This document shows positions 37,018 to 45,742 of a stretch of DNA of 64,000 nucleotides, piece after piece. Origin of the DNA: Rubrivivax sp. Lineage in GTDB: Bacteria > Pseudomonadota > Gammaproteobacteria > Burkholderiales > Burkholderiaceae_C. The stretch spans positions 83,909-147,908 of the forward strand of contig JAHBZS010000009.1 of the NCBI GenBank assembly GCA_019635285.1, read 5' to 3'. A program made the translations under genes and the position numbers. The first letter of the stretch is position 1. Each line of letters begins with the position of its first letter. The notes beneath the pieces were generated by a model that saw nothing but the letters and a program-made list of their open reading frames with translations, did no database searches and had not been told where the DNA came from.

Positions 37018-37341
37018 TCAGGCGGCTTCCTGGTGCCGGCCGGCCATCAGGATCGACGCGTGCAGGCGGTTGACGCTTTCGTTGGCGGCGGGCTTGCCGT
37101 GGCTGGTGAGCAGGCCCCAGACGATGTCGTCGTCCATGCGGAAGCGGCACAGCAGCGTGTTGGTGGCGGCGATCTTCATCATCTGCGCCGGGGTCAGCGC
37201 GCCGATCAGCCGGGCGGTGTCCTCGCTCACGCCCAGGCGGTACAGCGCCTGCTCGCGGTCCACGCGGATCAGGCTCTGCGCGAGCATCAGGTACGACAGG
37301 TTGGCTTCACGGATTTCGGCGAGGATCTGGTCGGCGGTCAT
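37018..37341 (-). CDS. flhD: Flagellar master regulator subunit FlhD
   Basis: 107 residues. MTADQILAEIREANLSYLML, then LIRVDREQALYRLGVSEDTA and ALTPAQMMKIAATNTLLCRF, are the FlhD signature. I chose ATG 37341 because AGGAG precedes it at good spacing. It is the first gene of flhDC; the divergent 284-bp region to the glycosyltransferase should hold its promoter. Confidence 0.96.
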   Translation of the reverse strand: MTADQILAEIREANLSYLMLAQSLIRVDREQALYRLGVSEDTARLIGALTPAQMMKIAATNTLLCRFRMDDDIVWGLLTSHGKPAANESVNRLHASILMAGRHQEAA

Positions 37342-37461
37342 GGCGGGGACTCCTGATTGGATGGACGGGTTGCGCTGAAGGCGTGAACGCACTGTAAAGA
37401 TCCGAATTGGGGCCCGGCATCAGGTCAGTTCCGTGGCTTGAGTCCCGGTTCTTCCACGACC

Positions 37462-37484
37462 CTTGTCAGGCAAATTCCTACAAG
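37462..37484. promoter_or_regulatory. Dyad symmetry upstream of flhD
   Basis: CTTGTCAGG and CCTACAAG form an imperfect inverted repeat around an AT-rich centre (CAAATT), about 120 bp upstream of the flhD ATG and 140 bp upstream of the glycosyltransferase start. AT-rich bases are rare here, so this could be an operator or promoter core. No regulator is assigned. Confidence 0.3.
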
Positions 37485-37625
37485 ACCGGGTGCCGTGGCG
37501 AGCCCCACCCCGCCCGCGCCCGGGGGCAACTGGGCCGCATATGAGCCGCTGATCCGGGCATGGCGCGCCCGCCAGCTGCCCAGAATCCGCGCATCCCTTC
37601 GAGCTCCGCAACCGGATTCCCGCCG

Positions 37626-38855
37626 ATGGCAACACCGCTGGTCAGCTTCTGCATCCCCACCTTCAATCGCGCCCGCTACCTGCAGTCGCTGCTCGAGTCG
37701 CTGGTACTGCAGCTGCAGGACTTCCCCTACCCTTTCGAGATCGTCGTCGCCGACAACGCCTCACCCGACCGCACCGGCGAGGTGGTGCAGGCCTTCGCCA
37801 CGCAACTGCCGCTGCGCTACCTGCGCCACGACAGCAACATCGGCTGCTTTCCCAACGTGCAGTTCGTGATGCTGCAGGCCACCGGCCGCTATGTCGTCTA
37901 CCTGTCCGACGACGATTGCGTGCTGGGCGAGCCGCTGGCCCGCGCGGTGGCCGACATGGAAGCCGACCCCGGCATCGCCGTGACCTACGCGCCGTGGCTG
38001 CTGTACGACCTGGTGGCCGGGCAATCGCAGGGCCAGTTCTACGAGGTGCCGCAGGACCTGCGCATCCCGCGCGGGCAGCACGCCCAGCTGCTGGACCACA
38101 TCCTCAAGCACCACATCTTCCCGGAAATCCACATCGCCCGGCGCGACGTCATGCAGCGGCTCATGCCGCGCATCAACGAACACGCCTTCTACGCCTTCGT
38201 GCAGGCGGCCGACTACCTGAGCCAGGGCGACGTGCTGATCCGCAGCGAGCCCTTCTACGTGTCCATCACGCGCTACTTCGCCGACGACCACCGCAGCCAG
38301 GCCGGCAGCGAAGAGGTCGAGTACGCCTGGGACCGCTACCGCGGCGGGCTCGAGTACCTGATGGCCTGCGCCGGCACGCGCATCAGCGCCGAGGAGCGCG
38401 CCGGCTTCGCGCTGCGCATCCAGCAGATGATCGCCGTGCGCATGTCGGTGGCCATCCGCCTGCGCCACGCGGGCCACAAGGACCCGGTGGATACCTACAC
38501 CATCGCCATGCGCCTGCGCGGCATGGGCTACGAGCACATGAGCCCGGTGCCGATGCCGCAGCTGGCCGCCCAGGCCACGCTGCACTTCCTGCTGCACGAC
38601 CCGCTGCTCAACCGCGGCGTCGAGCAGCTGGTCTGCGTGGGCCGCTTCGACACGGCGGCCACCCGCTACCTGCAGCAGCATGCCAGCGTGCCGGTGCATT
38701 TCGTCGACCGGCCGTCGCAGGCGCGCTCGCTGGACCGCGCGCTGCTCTTCGTCAGCGAAGCGCAGCAGGACTTCGAACTCGACGAGGCGCTGCGCGCCAC
38801 GCCCCACCTGCAGCTGGTGCGCGAACGCGACCTCTGCGCCCGCTTCGGCCTGTAA
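37626..38855 (+). CDS. Family 2 glycosyltransferase
   Basis: 409 residues. The N-terminal 220 residues are a GT-A fold: PLVSFCIPTFNRARYLQSLL, EIVVADNASPD and the metal-binding DxD in VYLSDDDCVLG. The C-terminal part (about 230-409) is a separate region without a recognised domain; its RFDTAATRYLQQHASVPVHF stretch may be Rossmann-like. I chose the ATG at 37626 because MATPLVSFCIP is the natural GT2 start; the frame extends upstream to 37560. It is the first of four tightly packed plus-strand genes near the flagellins, so a role in flagellin or surface sugar assembly is likely but inferred. Confidence 0.85.
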   Translation: MATPLVSFCIPTFNRARYLQSLLESLVLQLQDFPYPFEIVVADNASPDRTGEVVQAFATQLPLRYLRHDSNIGCFPNVQFVMLQATGRYVVYLSDDDCVLGEPLARAVADMEADPGIAVTYAPWLLYDLVAGQSQGQFYEVPQDLRIPRGQHAQLLDHILKHHIFPEIHIARRDVMQRLMPRINEHAFYAFVQAADYLSQGDVLIRSEPFYVSITRYFADDHRSQAGSEEVEYAWDRYRGGLEYLMACAGTRISAEERAGFALRIQQMIAVRMSVAIRLRHAGHKDPVDTYTIAMRLRGMGYEHMSPVPMPQLAAQATLHFLLHDPLLNRGVEQLVCVGRFDTAATRYLQQHASVPVHFVDRPSQARSLDRALLFVSEAQQDFELDEALRATPHLQLVRERDLCARFGL

Positions 38856-38865
38856 GAGAGACCGC

Positions 38866-39975
38866 ATGCATCCCTTGCCCCGACCGACCCCGATGACCCC
38901 CGCCAACGACCCGCGCGACCACGACGGCCAGCGCCTGCGCCAGGCCATGCACCGCCTGGGCCGCGACCCGGCGCTGCGCCACGAACTGCTGGCGCTGCTG
39001 CGCCGCGCCGAAGACCGCATCGACCTGCCCGGCGCCGTGCGCGACGAAGTCACCGGCCCGATCGCCGACGCGCTGCACGACGAGCACGACCGCTACGAAA
39101 AGACCCTGGCCGACGGCACGCGCTTCAGGTTCCTGTTCCGCACGAAGATCGCGCGCGACTTCCTGATGTCCGAACACGAGCATCCGTCGCACGTGTGGGA
39201 GCCGCAGACGACGCGGCTGCTGCTGAAGCTGACGCAGCCGCTGGACGCCGATGTGCTGGTCGGCGGCGCCTACTTCGGCGACCAGGCGATCCTGCTGGCG
39301 CGCCAGCTGCAGGCGCGCCGGCGCCGCGTGCATTGTTTCGAGCCGAACCCCGAGCAGGCGACGATGCTTGCCGAGAACGCCCAGCTCAACGCGCTGGACA
39401 ACGTGGTCGTGCAGCGCGCCGGCCTGTGGTCGCGCAGCGACGTGCGGCTCAAGCTCGACGGCTTCGACTCCTTCGCCAACGCCGTCGATGCCGCACCCGG
39501 CGACCACGAGGCCTTCCAGACCGTGAGCATCGACGACTACCGCGCCGGGCACGGGCTGCGCCTCGGGCTGATCCAGCTCGACATCGAAGGCGCCGAGTTC
39601 CAGGCCCTGCTGGGCGCGCGCGCCACCTTGGCGCAGGACCGGCCGGACATCGTCTTCGAGGTGCACCGCCACTACGTCGACTGGAGCGGCGGGCTGCACC
39701 GCACCGAGCTGTGCCGCTACCTGCAGGACCTGGGCTACGCGCTGTATGCGCTGCGCGACTTCAACTCGCACCGCGAGATGGGCCAGCGGCCGATCGAGCT
39801 GGTGCCGGCCGACAAGGTCTACCTGGACGGGCCGCCGCACGGCTTCAACATGCTGGCGCTGCGCGAACCGGAACGGCTGCATGCGGCGGACGTGCGCATC
39901 GTCGAACACGTCAGCCCCAAGCTGCTGGCCCACAAGGACCCGGCGCTGCACCATCCGCTGGACGGGCTGCCATGA
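38866..39975 (+). CDS. FkbM-type SAM methyltransferase
   Basis: 369 residues. The core has DADVLVGGAYFGDQAILLAR (motif I region), VHCFEPNPEQATMLAENAQL, QTVSIDDY and LIQLDIEGAEFQALLGA, the FkbM family pattern. FkbM enzymes O-methylate sugars or polyketides and often sit in glycosylation loci. The ATG at 38866 follows GAGAGA; a second ATG (38893) is possible. It lies 10 bp after the GT2 gene and overlaps the next gene (ATGA). Confidence 0.85.
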   Translation: MHPLPRPTPMTPANDPRDHDGQRLRQAMHRLGRDPALRHELLALLRRAEDRIDLPGAVRDEVTGPIADALHDEHDRYEKTLADGTRFRFLFRTKIARDFLMSEHEHPSHVWEPQTTRLLLKLTQPLDADVLVGGAYFGDQAILLARQLQARRRRVHCFEPNPEQATMLAENAQLNALDNVVVQRAGLWSRSDVRLKLDGFDSFANAVDAAPGDHEAFQTVSIDDYRAGHGLRLGLIQLDIEGAEFQALLGARATLAQDRPDIVFEVHRHYVDWSGGLHRTELCRYLQDLGYALYALRDFNSHREMGQRPIELVPADKVYLDGPPHGFNMLALREPERLHAADVRIVEHVSPKLLAHKDPALHHPLDGLP

Positions 39976-40832
39976 CGGCCATGCGGCGGGCCACCGTCGT
40001 CGGCGCCGCCGGCTTCATCGGCCGGCACCTGTGCCGGCATCTGCAGCGGCAGGGCTTCGAGGTGCACGAGGCGGCGCGCGACGAGCGCGGCTGGATCGAC
40101 GGCCCGCTGGGCCACGTCTTCTACTGCGCCGGACTGACCGCCGACTTCGCGCAGCGGCCGCACGACACGGTCGACGCACATGTGTCGCTGCTGGACCGCG
40201 TGCTGCGCCCACAGCGCTTCGACTCGCTGGTCTACCTGTCGTCGACGCGGCTGTACGACGGCTCGCTGGCCGAGGCGGCCGTCGAGGACGCGCCGCTGAC
40301 GCTGCAGCCCGGCCAGCCGCGACACCTGTTCGACCTGTCGAAGGCGCTGGGCGAGGCGCTGTGCCACGCCGCCGGCGGCGGCCGGGCGCGCGTCGCGCGG
40401 CTGTCGTGCGTGGTCAAGGACGCCAGCGACGACAGCGGCTTCCTGCCGGGGCTGCTACGCGACGTGGCGCGCGCCGTCGACCAGGCGCCCAGCGGCCGGC
40501 CGCCGCGGCTGGCCGTCGACGCCACGCCCTTCGCGGTGCGCGACTACGTGCACCTGGACGACGTGCTGCGCGCGCTGGTGCTCATCGCCACCCGCGGCAC
40601 GCAGCCGGTCTACAACGTCGCCGGCGGCCGCAACCTGGGCAACCGCGAGCTCTTCGCCCGGCTGCGCGAGCTCAGCGGCTGCGAGATCGTCGCCGCGCGG
40701 CACCAGCGCGTGCGCCCGGCCCCGCGCATCGACATCTCGCGCATGCGCCAGGAATTCAGCTGGCAGCCGGCCTGCATGCTGGACAAGCTGGCCGAGCTGC
40801 TGCCTGCGCAGGCGCTGCCGCAGCCGTGCTGA
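39972..40832 (+). CDS. NAD-dependent epimerase/dehydratase-like SDR with Tyr-to-Phe change
   Basis: 286 residues. The N-terminal Rossmann motif VVGAAGFIGRHL, then LVYLSSTRLYDG, RDYVHLDDVLRALVL and PVYNVAGG, are extended-SDR sugar epimerase features. The catalytic YxxxK reads FDLSK (Phe120, Lys124), so the usual Tyr is missing. This could alter or abolish catalysis, or a nearby Tyr (Tyr95) could serve. The gene overlaps its neighbours at both ends, so it is co-translated with the FkbM methyltransferase and the acyltransferase. Confidence 0.82.
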   Translation: MTAMRRATVVGAAGFIGRHLCRHLQRQGFEVHEAARDERGWIDGPLGHVFYCAGLTADFAQRPHDTVDAHVSLLDRVLRPQRFDSLVYLSSTRLYDGSLAEAAVEDAPLTLQPGQPRHLFDLSKALGEALCHAAGGGRARVARLSCVVKDASDDSGFLPGLLRDVARAVDQAPSGRPPRLAVDATPFAVRDYVHLDDVLRALVLIATRGTQPVYNVAGGRNLGNRELFARLRELSGCEIVAARHQRVRPAPRIDISRMRQEFSWQPACMLDKLAELLPAQALPQPC

Positions 40833-41500
40833 CGCTGGTCGGCAGCAGCCGCGAGCAGCTGCTCGGCTACGTCGAGCGGCAGCTGCAGAACTTCTTTCCC
40901 GACGGCCAGAGCGGCCTGCGCGAGCAACTGGATGCGCGGCTGGACCGCGCGCTGGACCGGCTGGCGCACTGCATCGGCGCGGTGCGCCTGTGGCGCGCGG
41001 ATGAGTTCGACCCGCTGCACTCGTCGCAGTACGCGACCTTCCTGTACTACCTGGCGCATACCCTGCACCGCGACGGCGCCGAACGTGCGCTGTGCAACAA
41101 GCTGTTCTTCCTGAACAAGGCGCTCAACGGCATCGATTTGTTCTACGAGATCGACCTGCCGCCGGTGTTCTTCATCGGCCATTCGGTGGGCATCGTGCTG
41201 GCCAAGGCCACCTACGGCAACCACCTGGTGCTGTACCAGAACTGCACGGTCGGCAAGAACCACGGCGCCGCGCCGGTGCTGGGCGACGGCGTGGTGCTCT
41301 ATCCGCACAGCGCCGTCATCGGCGACTGCCGGGTCGGCGACGGCTCGATCGTCGCGCAGGGCGTCAGCGTCATCGGCCGCGACACGCCCGGCCGTTGCCT
41401 GGTGTTCCAAGGCGCCGCCGGCGCGCTGAACTTCGTGCCGCCCCGGCGCGACATCCTGGCCGACTTCTTCCGCGACCTGCCGCCGCCCGACGCCCGCTGA
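40826..41500 (+). CDS. Hexapeptide-repeat acyltransferase (serine acetyltransferase-like)
   Basis: 224 residues. The N-terminal helical part is followed by a left-handed beta-helix (about 120-205) with FFIGHSVGIVLAKATYGNHL, QNCTVGKNHG and hexapeptide turns such as VIGDCRVGDGSIVAQG. It resembles serine O-acetyltransferase but stands in a sugar gene set, so acylation of a sugar is as likely as cysteine synthesis. The GTG start at 40826 overlaps the SDR stop by 7 bp. Confidence 0.8.
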   Translation: MLTLVGSSREQLLGYVERQLQNFFPDGQSGLREQLDARLDRALDRLAHCIGAVRLWRADEFDPLHSSQYATFLYYLAHTLHRDGAERALCNKLFFLNKALNGIDLFYEIDLPPVFFIGHSVGIVLAKATYGNHLVLYQNCTVGKNHGAAPVLGDGVVLYPHSAVIGDCRVGDGSIVAQGVSVIGRDTPGRCLVFQGAAGALNFVPPRRDILADFFRDLPPPDAR

Positions 41501-41641
41501 CGGCGGCGCGCGTCGGATTCGTCCTACGCGAAAGTCCGCCGCCGGCCGCGTGCCGCGGCCGCCGCCGTCCGACCCGCCGCGCCGGCCTCGCCGCCTAGGC
41601 TGTGGGCATCGACGGCGACGTTCACGATCACAGGAGGTCCC

Positions 41642-42085
41642 ATGGTCACCGCGTTCACCGCTCTCCCCTTCAGGACACGCCGGCCGCGGCTTTGGCTGCT
41701 GGCCACGCTGGCCAGCGGCGCCACGTTCGCCAGCGGCACCGCATGGGCCGCCCCCGCCGACACGCCCACCGCCGCGGCCGCACGCTACGAGGCGGACCGT
41801 GCGATGTGCCTCGGCGGCCAGACCAGCCAGAGCCGCGACACCTGCCTGCGCGAGGCCGCCGCGGCCTACGCGCAGGCGAAGCGGGGCGGCGCCGACGACG
41901 GCGGCGACTTCGATGCCAACCGGCTGCAGCGCTGTCAGCCGCTGCCGCCCGACCTGCGCCGCGCCTGCATCGCCCGCATGCAGGGCCAGGGCACCACGAG
42001 CGGCAGCGTGGCCAGCGGCGGCATCTACCGCGAGCTGGTCACCGTCGAGCCCGGCGGGACGGCTGGCCGCGACGCGCCACGCTGA
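41642..42085 (+). CDS. Small secreted Cys-containing protein of unknown function
   Basis: 147 residues. A signal peptide (LWLLATLASGATFASGTAWA) cleaves near AWA/AP. The mature part has four regularly placed Cys (contexts MCLGG, TCLRE, RCQPL, ACIAR), which could make two disulfides. A strong AGGAGG lies before the ATG. A PLPPDLRRACIARMQGQG segment resembles small periplasmic proteins common in Burkholderiales, but I do not recognise a named family. It lies between two convergent sugar gene blocks. Confidence 0.8.
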   Translation: MVTAFTALPFRTRRPRLWLLATLASGATFASGTAWAAPADTPTAAAARYEADRAMCLGGQTSQSRDTCLREAAAAYAQAKRGGADDGGDFDANRLQRCQPLPPDLRRACIARMQGQGTTSGSVASGGIYRELVTVEPGGTAGRDAPR

Positions 42086-42103
42086 GCCTTTGCCCCGGCG
42101 CCT

Positions 42104-43336
42104 TCAGTCGATGCGCAGCTCGGGCACCGCGGTGACGAAGCGCCCGCCCCAGCCGCGCACCTGCGGCCATTGCGCGACGATCTCGTCACGCAGGTTCCAG
42201 GGCAGGATCAGCACCATGTCGGGCCGCGCGTCCAGCAGGTGCTGCGGCGCGTACACGGGGATGCGCGAGCCGGGCAGGAAACGCCCCTGCTTGTGCGGCG
42301 ACGCATCCACCACGTAGGGCAGCAGGTCGGGCCGCACGCCGGCGAAGTTGAGCAAGGTGTTGCCCTTGGCGGCGGCGCCGTAGGCCGCCACCTTGCGGCC
42401 CTGGCGTTTGCAGTCGATGAGGAACTGCAGCAGCTCGTCCTTGATGCGCTCGGCGCGCGCCTGCAGGCCGGCATGGAAGGCCCGCGTGCCGACGCCGGCC
42501 GCGGCCTCGCGCGCCAGCAGCGCCGCCACGCGCGCCAATGCGTCCCGCGGGTGCGACGCATGCTGGGCCCACACGCGCAGCGAGCCGCCATGCGTGGGCA
42601 GCTCCTCCACGTCCCACACGCGCAGGCCCTGCGCGTGCAGCACGCGCTGCACGCTGTGCAGCGACAGGTACGAGAAGTGCTCGTGGTAGACGGTATCGAA
42701 CTGCGCCTGCTGCACCAGCTGCAGCAGGTGCGGAAACTCCAGGGTCAGGCTGCCCTGCGGCGCCAGCACCTCGCGCAAGCCGGCGACGAAGTCGTTGATG
42801 TCCGGCACGTGCGCCAGCACGTTGTTGCCCAGCACCAGGTCGCAGCGGCGGCGCCCGGCGACGAAGCGCCGCGCGAAAGCCAGGCCGAAGAACTCGCCCA
42901 GGCTCTCGATGCCGCGCTCACGCGCCACGCGCGCGGTGCTTTCGGTGGGCTCGACGCCGACGCAGGGGATGTCGCGCTGCTGCAGGTATTGCAGCAGGTA
43001 GCCGTCGTTCGAGGCCACCTCCATGACCAGCGAGCGCGGGCCCAAGGCCAGCCGCTGCACCGCCTGCTCGACGTAGGCCCGCGCATGCGCCAGCCAAGAC
43101 GCCGAATAGGACGAGAAGTAGACGTAGTCGTCGCTGAACAGCGCGTCGTGGCGCTGCACCTCGTCGACCTGCACCAGGCCGCAGCCGGGGCAGGCCAGCG
43201 CCTTCAGCGGAAAGTGCGGCTCGGCGCGCTGCAGCGCCGCAGCATCCAGGAAGGCGTTGGACGGCGGCGCGGCGCCCAGGTCGATGAACACGTCCTGCTG
43301 CGGGTGCAGCGCGGTGGCGCAGTGGCGGCACTTCAT
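42104..43336 (-). CDS. Sugar C-methyltransferase (TylC3/NovU type)
   Basis: 410 residues. The N-terminal zinc-binding region has CRHC (Cys3, Cys6) and CPGCG (Cys49, Cys52). The SAM domain has SLVMEVASNDGYLLQYLQQR and LGNNVLAHVPDINDFV. The C-terminal Rossmann-like domain has RKVAAYGAAAKGNTLLNF. This Methyltransf_13/Methyltransf_14 layout is that of enzymes that add a methyl to C3 of NDP-4-keto-6-deoxy sugars. It is the last gene of the rfbF-rfbG-rmlC-like overlap series, so the substrate should be a CDP-sugar. Confidence 0.88.
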   Translation of the reverse strand: MKCRHCATALHPQQDVFIDLGAAPPSNAFLDAAALQRAEPHFPLKALACPGCGLVQVDEVQRHDALFSDDYVYFSSYSASWLAHARAYVEQAVQRLALGPRSLVMEVASNDGYLLQYLQQRDIPCVGVEPTESTARVARERGIESLGEFFGLAFARRFVAGRRRCDLVLGNNVLAHVPDINDFVAGLREVLAPQGSLTLEFPHLLQLVQQAQFDTVYHEHFSYLSLHSVQRVLHAQGLRVWDVEELPTHGGSLRVWAQHASHPRDALARVAALLAREAAAGVGTRAFHAGLQARAERIKDELLQFLIDCKRQGRKVAAYGAAAKGNTLLNFAGVRPDLLPYVVDASPHKQGRFLPGSRIPVYAPQHLLDARPDMVLILPWNLRDEIVAQWPQVRGWGGRFVTAVPELRID

Positions 43337-43884
43337 GGGGCGCCCACGGCCTGCGCCGGCTCCAGCCAGGGCAGCGCGGCGTCGCGCGGTGACAGCAGCG
43401 CCACCGGCAGCGGCCAGCGGATGGCCAGGCTCGGGTCGTCGTGGCGCACGCCGTCGTCCAGCGCCGGCACGTGCGCGCGGCTGTGCTGGTAGAGCAGCTG
43501 CACGTCGTCGCTCAGCGCCTGGAAGCCGTGGGCCACGCCGGGCGGCAGCAGCAGCGCCAGCGGCGCGTGCTCGCTCAGCTCCAGCGCAAACCAGCGGCCG
43601 TAGCTGGGCGACCCGCGGCGCAGGTCGGCGGCCACGTCGAAGACGCGGCCGCGCAGGCAGCGCACCAGCTTGTGCTCCTGCGCAGGGGCGCGCTGCAGAT
43701 GCAGGCCGCGCAGGGTGCCGCGCCGGTGCGTGATCGACAGGTTGGTCTGCACGAAACACAGCCCCGGCACCACGTCGTCGAAGCGCTCGGTGCAGGACAG
43801 GCGCGTGAAGCTGCCGCGCGCATCGGCCTGCGGCGTGCCGCGCACCTGCCACACGCCGGCGAGGGGGGTCGGCTCGAAAGTCAT
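43333..43884 (-). CDS. rfbC: dTDP-4-dehydrorhamnose 3,5-epimerase-like protein (RmlC family)
   Basis: 183 residues, the normal RmlC size. The cupin carries the catalytic His62 in LRGLHLQ, His71-Lys72 in AQEHKLV and Tyr132 in VQLLYQHS, so the 3,5-epimerase residues appear intact. LLLPPGVAHGFQAL is the family block. In this context the substrate is probably a CDP-linked 4-keto-6-deoxyhexose, not the dTDP sugar. It overlaps neighbours on both sides (ATGA). Confidence 0.85.
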   Translation of the reverse strand: MTFEPTPLAGVWQVRGTPQADARGSFTRLSCTERFDDVVPGLCFVQTNLSITHRRGTLRGLHLQRAPAQEHKLVRCLRGRVFDVAADLRRGSPSYGRWFALELSEHAPLALLLPPGVAHGFQALSDDVQLLYQHSRAHVPALDDGVRHDDPSLAIRWPLPVALLSPRDAALPWLEPAQAVGAP

Positions 43885-44975
43885 CCTGCGGCCCAGGCCA
43901 GGCCGCCGGCGCGGGCGTCGGCCACGTACTGCTGCAGGTCGTCGTGGCTGCTCAGCGTGTGCTGCTCGTGCTGGCGGCGGTACCACAGCGCGCTGCGGCG
44001 CAGCGTGGTGGGCAGGTCCCACACCGCGCGCCAGCGCAGGCGCTCCTGCGCCTTGCGGCAGTCCAGGTGCAGGCTGTGCGCCTCGTGCGGATGCGCGTCC
44101 GTATCGGCCGCATAGCGCACCGCGGGCCAGGCGGCCGCGAAGGCATCGACGACCTCGCGCACCTGGCGGTGCGCCTGCGGCGGCGGGCCGAAGTTCCAGG
44201 CCTCGGCCGCGCCCGCCGGGTCGGCGAGCAGCTGCTGGCCCAGGCACAGATAGCCGGCCAGCGGCTCCAGCACGTGCTGCCACGGGCGTACCGCGGCCGG
44301 GTGGCGGATCGGCGTCACCGCGGCCACCGCGGCGGCGCGCACCAGGTCGGGAATCAGCCGGTCCTCGCCCCAGTCGCCGCCGCCGACGACGTTGCCGGCG
44401 CGCGCCGTGGCCAGCGCCACCGCATGGCCGCGGCCGTCGTCGTGCGCCAGGAAGGCGTCGCGGTAGCTGGCCGAGACGATCTCGGCACAGGCCTTGGAGG
44501 CGCTGTACGGGTCGTGCCCGCCCAGCGCATCGCCTTCGCGGAAGGCCTGGCCGTGCTCCGGGTTGCGGTAGCACTTGTCGGTGGTGGCGTTGACCACCAC
44601 GCGCACGCTGGGCGTGGCGCGCACCGCATCGAGCAGGTGCACCAGGCCCATGACGTTGGTGTCGAAGGTGGCGGCGGGCTCGCGGTAGCTGCGCCGCACC
44701 AGCGGCTGCGCCGCCAGGTGGAACACGAACTCCGGCTCGAAGCGCCGCAATGCGCTGCGCACCAGGCCGGCGTCGCGCAGGTCGATCAGCGCCTCGTCCA
44801 GCGGCAGGCGCAGCAGCCGGCTGTGGTTGGGGGCCCCTTGCGCGGGCAGCGCCAGGCCGCTGACGTGGGCGCCCAGCTGCTGCAGCCACAGCACCAGCCA
44901 CGAGCCCTTGAAGCCGGTGTGCCCGGTGACCAGCACGCGCCGGCCGCGGTAGACGCCGCCGAAGAGGCCGTTCAC
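43881..44975 (-). CDS. rfbG: CDP-glucose 4,6-dehydratase
   Basis: 364 residues. RVLVTGHTGFKGSWLVLWLQ is the NAD-binding start typical of RfbG. FHLAAQPLVRRSYREPAATF, VNATTDKCYRN and the catalytic DPYSASKACAEI (YxxxK intact) follow, with TARAGNVVGGGDWGEDRLIP. It converts CDP-glucose to CDP-4-keto-6-deoxyglucose. The GTG start at 44975 overlaps the rfbF stop (GTGA). No RfbH-type dehydrase is nearby, so the path does not lead to 3,6-dideoxy sugars within this window. Confidence 0.92.
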   Translation of the reverse strand: MNGLFGGVYRGRRVLVTGHTGFKGSWLVLWLQQLGAHVSGLALPAQGAPNHSRLLRLPLDEALIDLRDAGLVRSALRRFEPEFVFHLAAQPLVRRSYREPAATFDTNVMGLVHLLDAVRATPSVRVVVNATTDKCYRNPEHGQAFREGDALGGHDPYSASKACAEIVSASYRDAFLAHDDGRGHAVALATARAGNVVGGGDWGEDRLIPDLVRAAAVAAVTPIRHPAAVRPWQHVLEPLAGYLCLGQQLLADPAGAAEAWNFGPPPQAHRQVREVVDAFAAAWPAVRYAADTDAHPHEAHSLHLDCRKAQERLRWRAVWDLPTTLRRSALWYRRQHEQHTLSSHDDLQQYVADARAGGLAWAAG

Positions 44976-45742
44976 GACCAGACCTTCCACGGCGCCCGGC
45001 CCTCGGCCCACAGCTCCTCGAGCCGGGTCTTGTCGCGCAGCGTGTCCATCGGTTGCCAGAAGCCCCGGTGCACGAAGGCCGACAGCTGCCCGTCCTGCGC
45101 CAGGCGCTCCATCGGCTGCTGCTCCCAGACGCTGCGGTCGTCCTCGATCTGGCGCAGCGCGTCGTACTCCAGCACGAAGAAGCCGCCGTTGACGAAGGCG
45201 CCGTCGCCCAGCGGCTTTTCCTGGAAGCGCGTGATGCGGTGGCCCTGCAGGTCCAGCGCGCCGAAGCGCCCCGGCGGCTGCACCGCCGTCAGCGTGGCCA
45301 GTCGCCCCTGCGCGCGGTGGAAGTCGATCAGCGCACGGATGTTCACGTCGGCCAGGCCGTCGCCGTAGGTGAAGCAGAATGTCTCGCCTTCGAGGTATTC
45401 GCGCACGCGGCGCAGCCGGCCGCCGGTCTGCGTGTGCTCGCCGGTATCGACCAGCGTGACGCGCCACGGCTCGCAGTGGCGGTGGCAGACCTCCATGCGG
45501 TTCTCGGCCAGGTCGAAGGTCACGTCCGACATGTGCAGGAAGTAGTTGGCGAAGTACTCCTTGATGACGTAGCCGCGGTAGCCCAGGCAGATGACGAAGT
45601 CGTTGATGCCGTGGTGCGAATAGCTCTTCAGCAGGTGCCACAGCACCGGCTTGCCGCCGATCTCGACCATCGGCTTGGGCTTGACCGTCGTCTCCTCGGC
45701 CAGGCGCGTGCCCAGGCCGCCGGCCAGGATCACCGCCTTCAT
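44972..45742 (-). CDS. rfbF: Glucose-1-phosphate cytidylyltransferase
   Basis: 256 residues. MKAVILAGGLGTRLAEETTV, then KPMVEIGGKPVLWHLLKSYS, TFCFTYGDGLADVNI and VNGGFFVLE are the RfbF signature. It makes CDP-glucose from glucose-1-phosphate and CTP, the first step for RfbG. Its start overlaps the end of the GT41 gene upstream, tying sugar activation and O-glycosylation into one unit. Confidence 0.94.
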   Translation of the reverse strand: MKAVILAGGLGTRLAEETTVKPKPMVEIGGKPVLWHLLKSYSHHGINDFVICLGYRGYVIKEYFANYFLHMSDVTFDLAENRMEVCHRHCEPWRVTLVDTGEHTQTGGRLRRVREYLEGETFCFTYGDGLADVNIRALIDFHRAQGRLATLTAVQPPGRFGALDLQGHRITRFQEKPLGDGAFVNGGFFVLEYDALRQIEDDRSVWEQQPMERLAQDGQLSAFVHRGFWQPMDTLRDKTRLEELWAEGRAPWKVWS

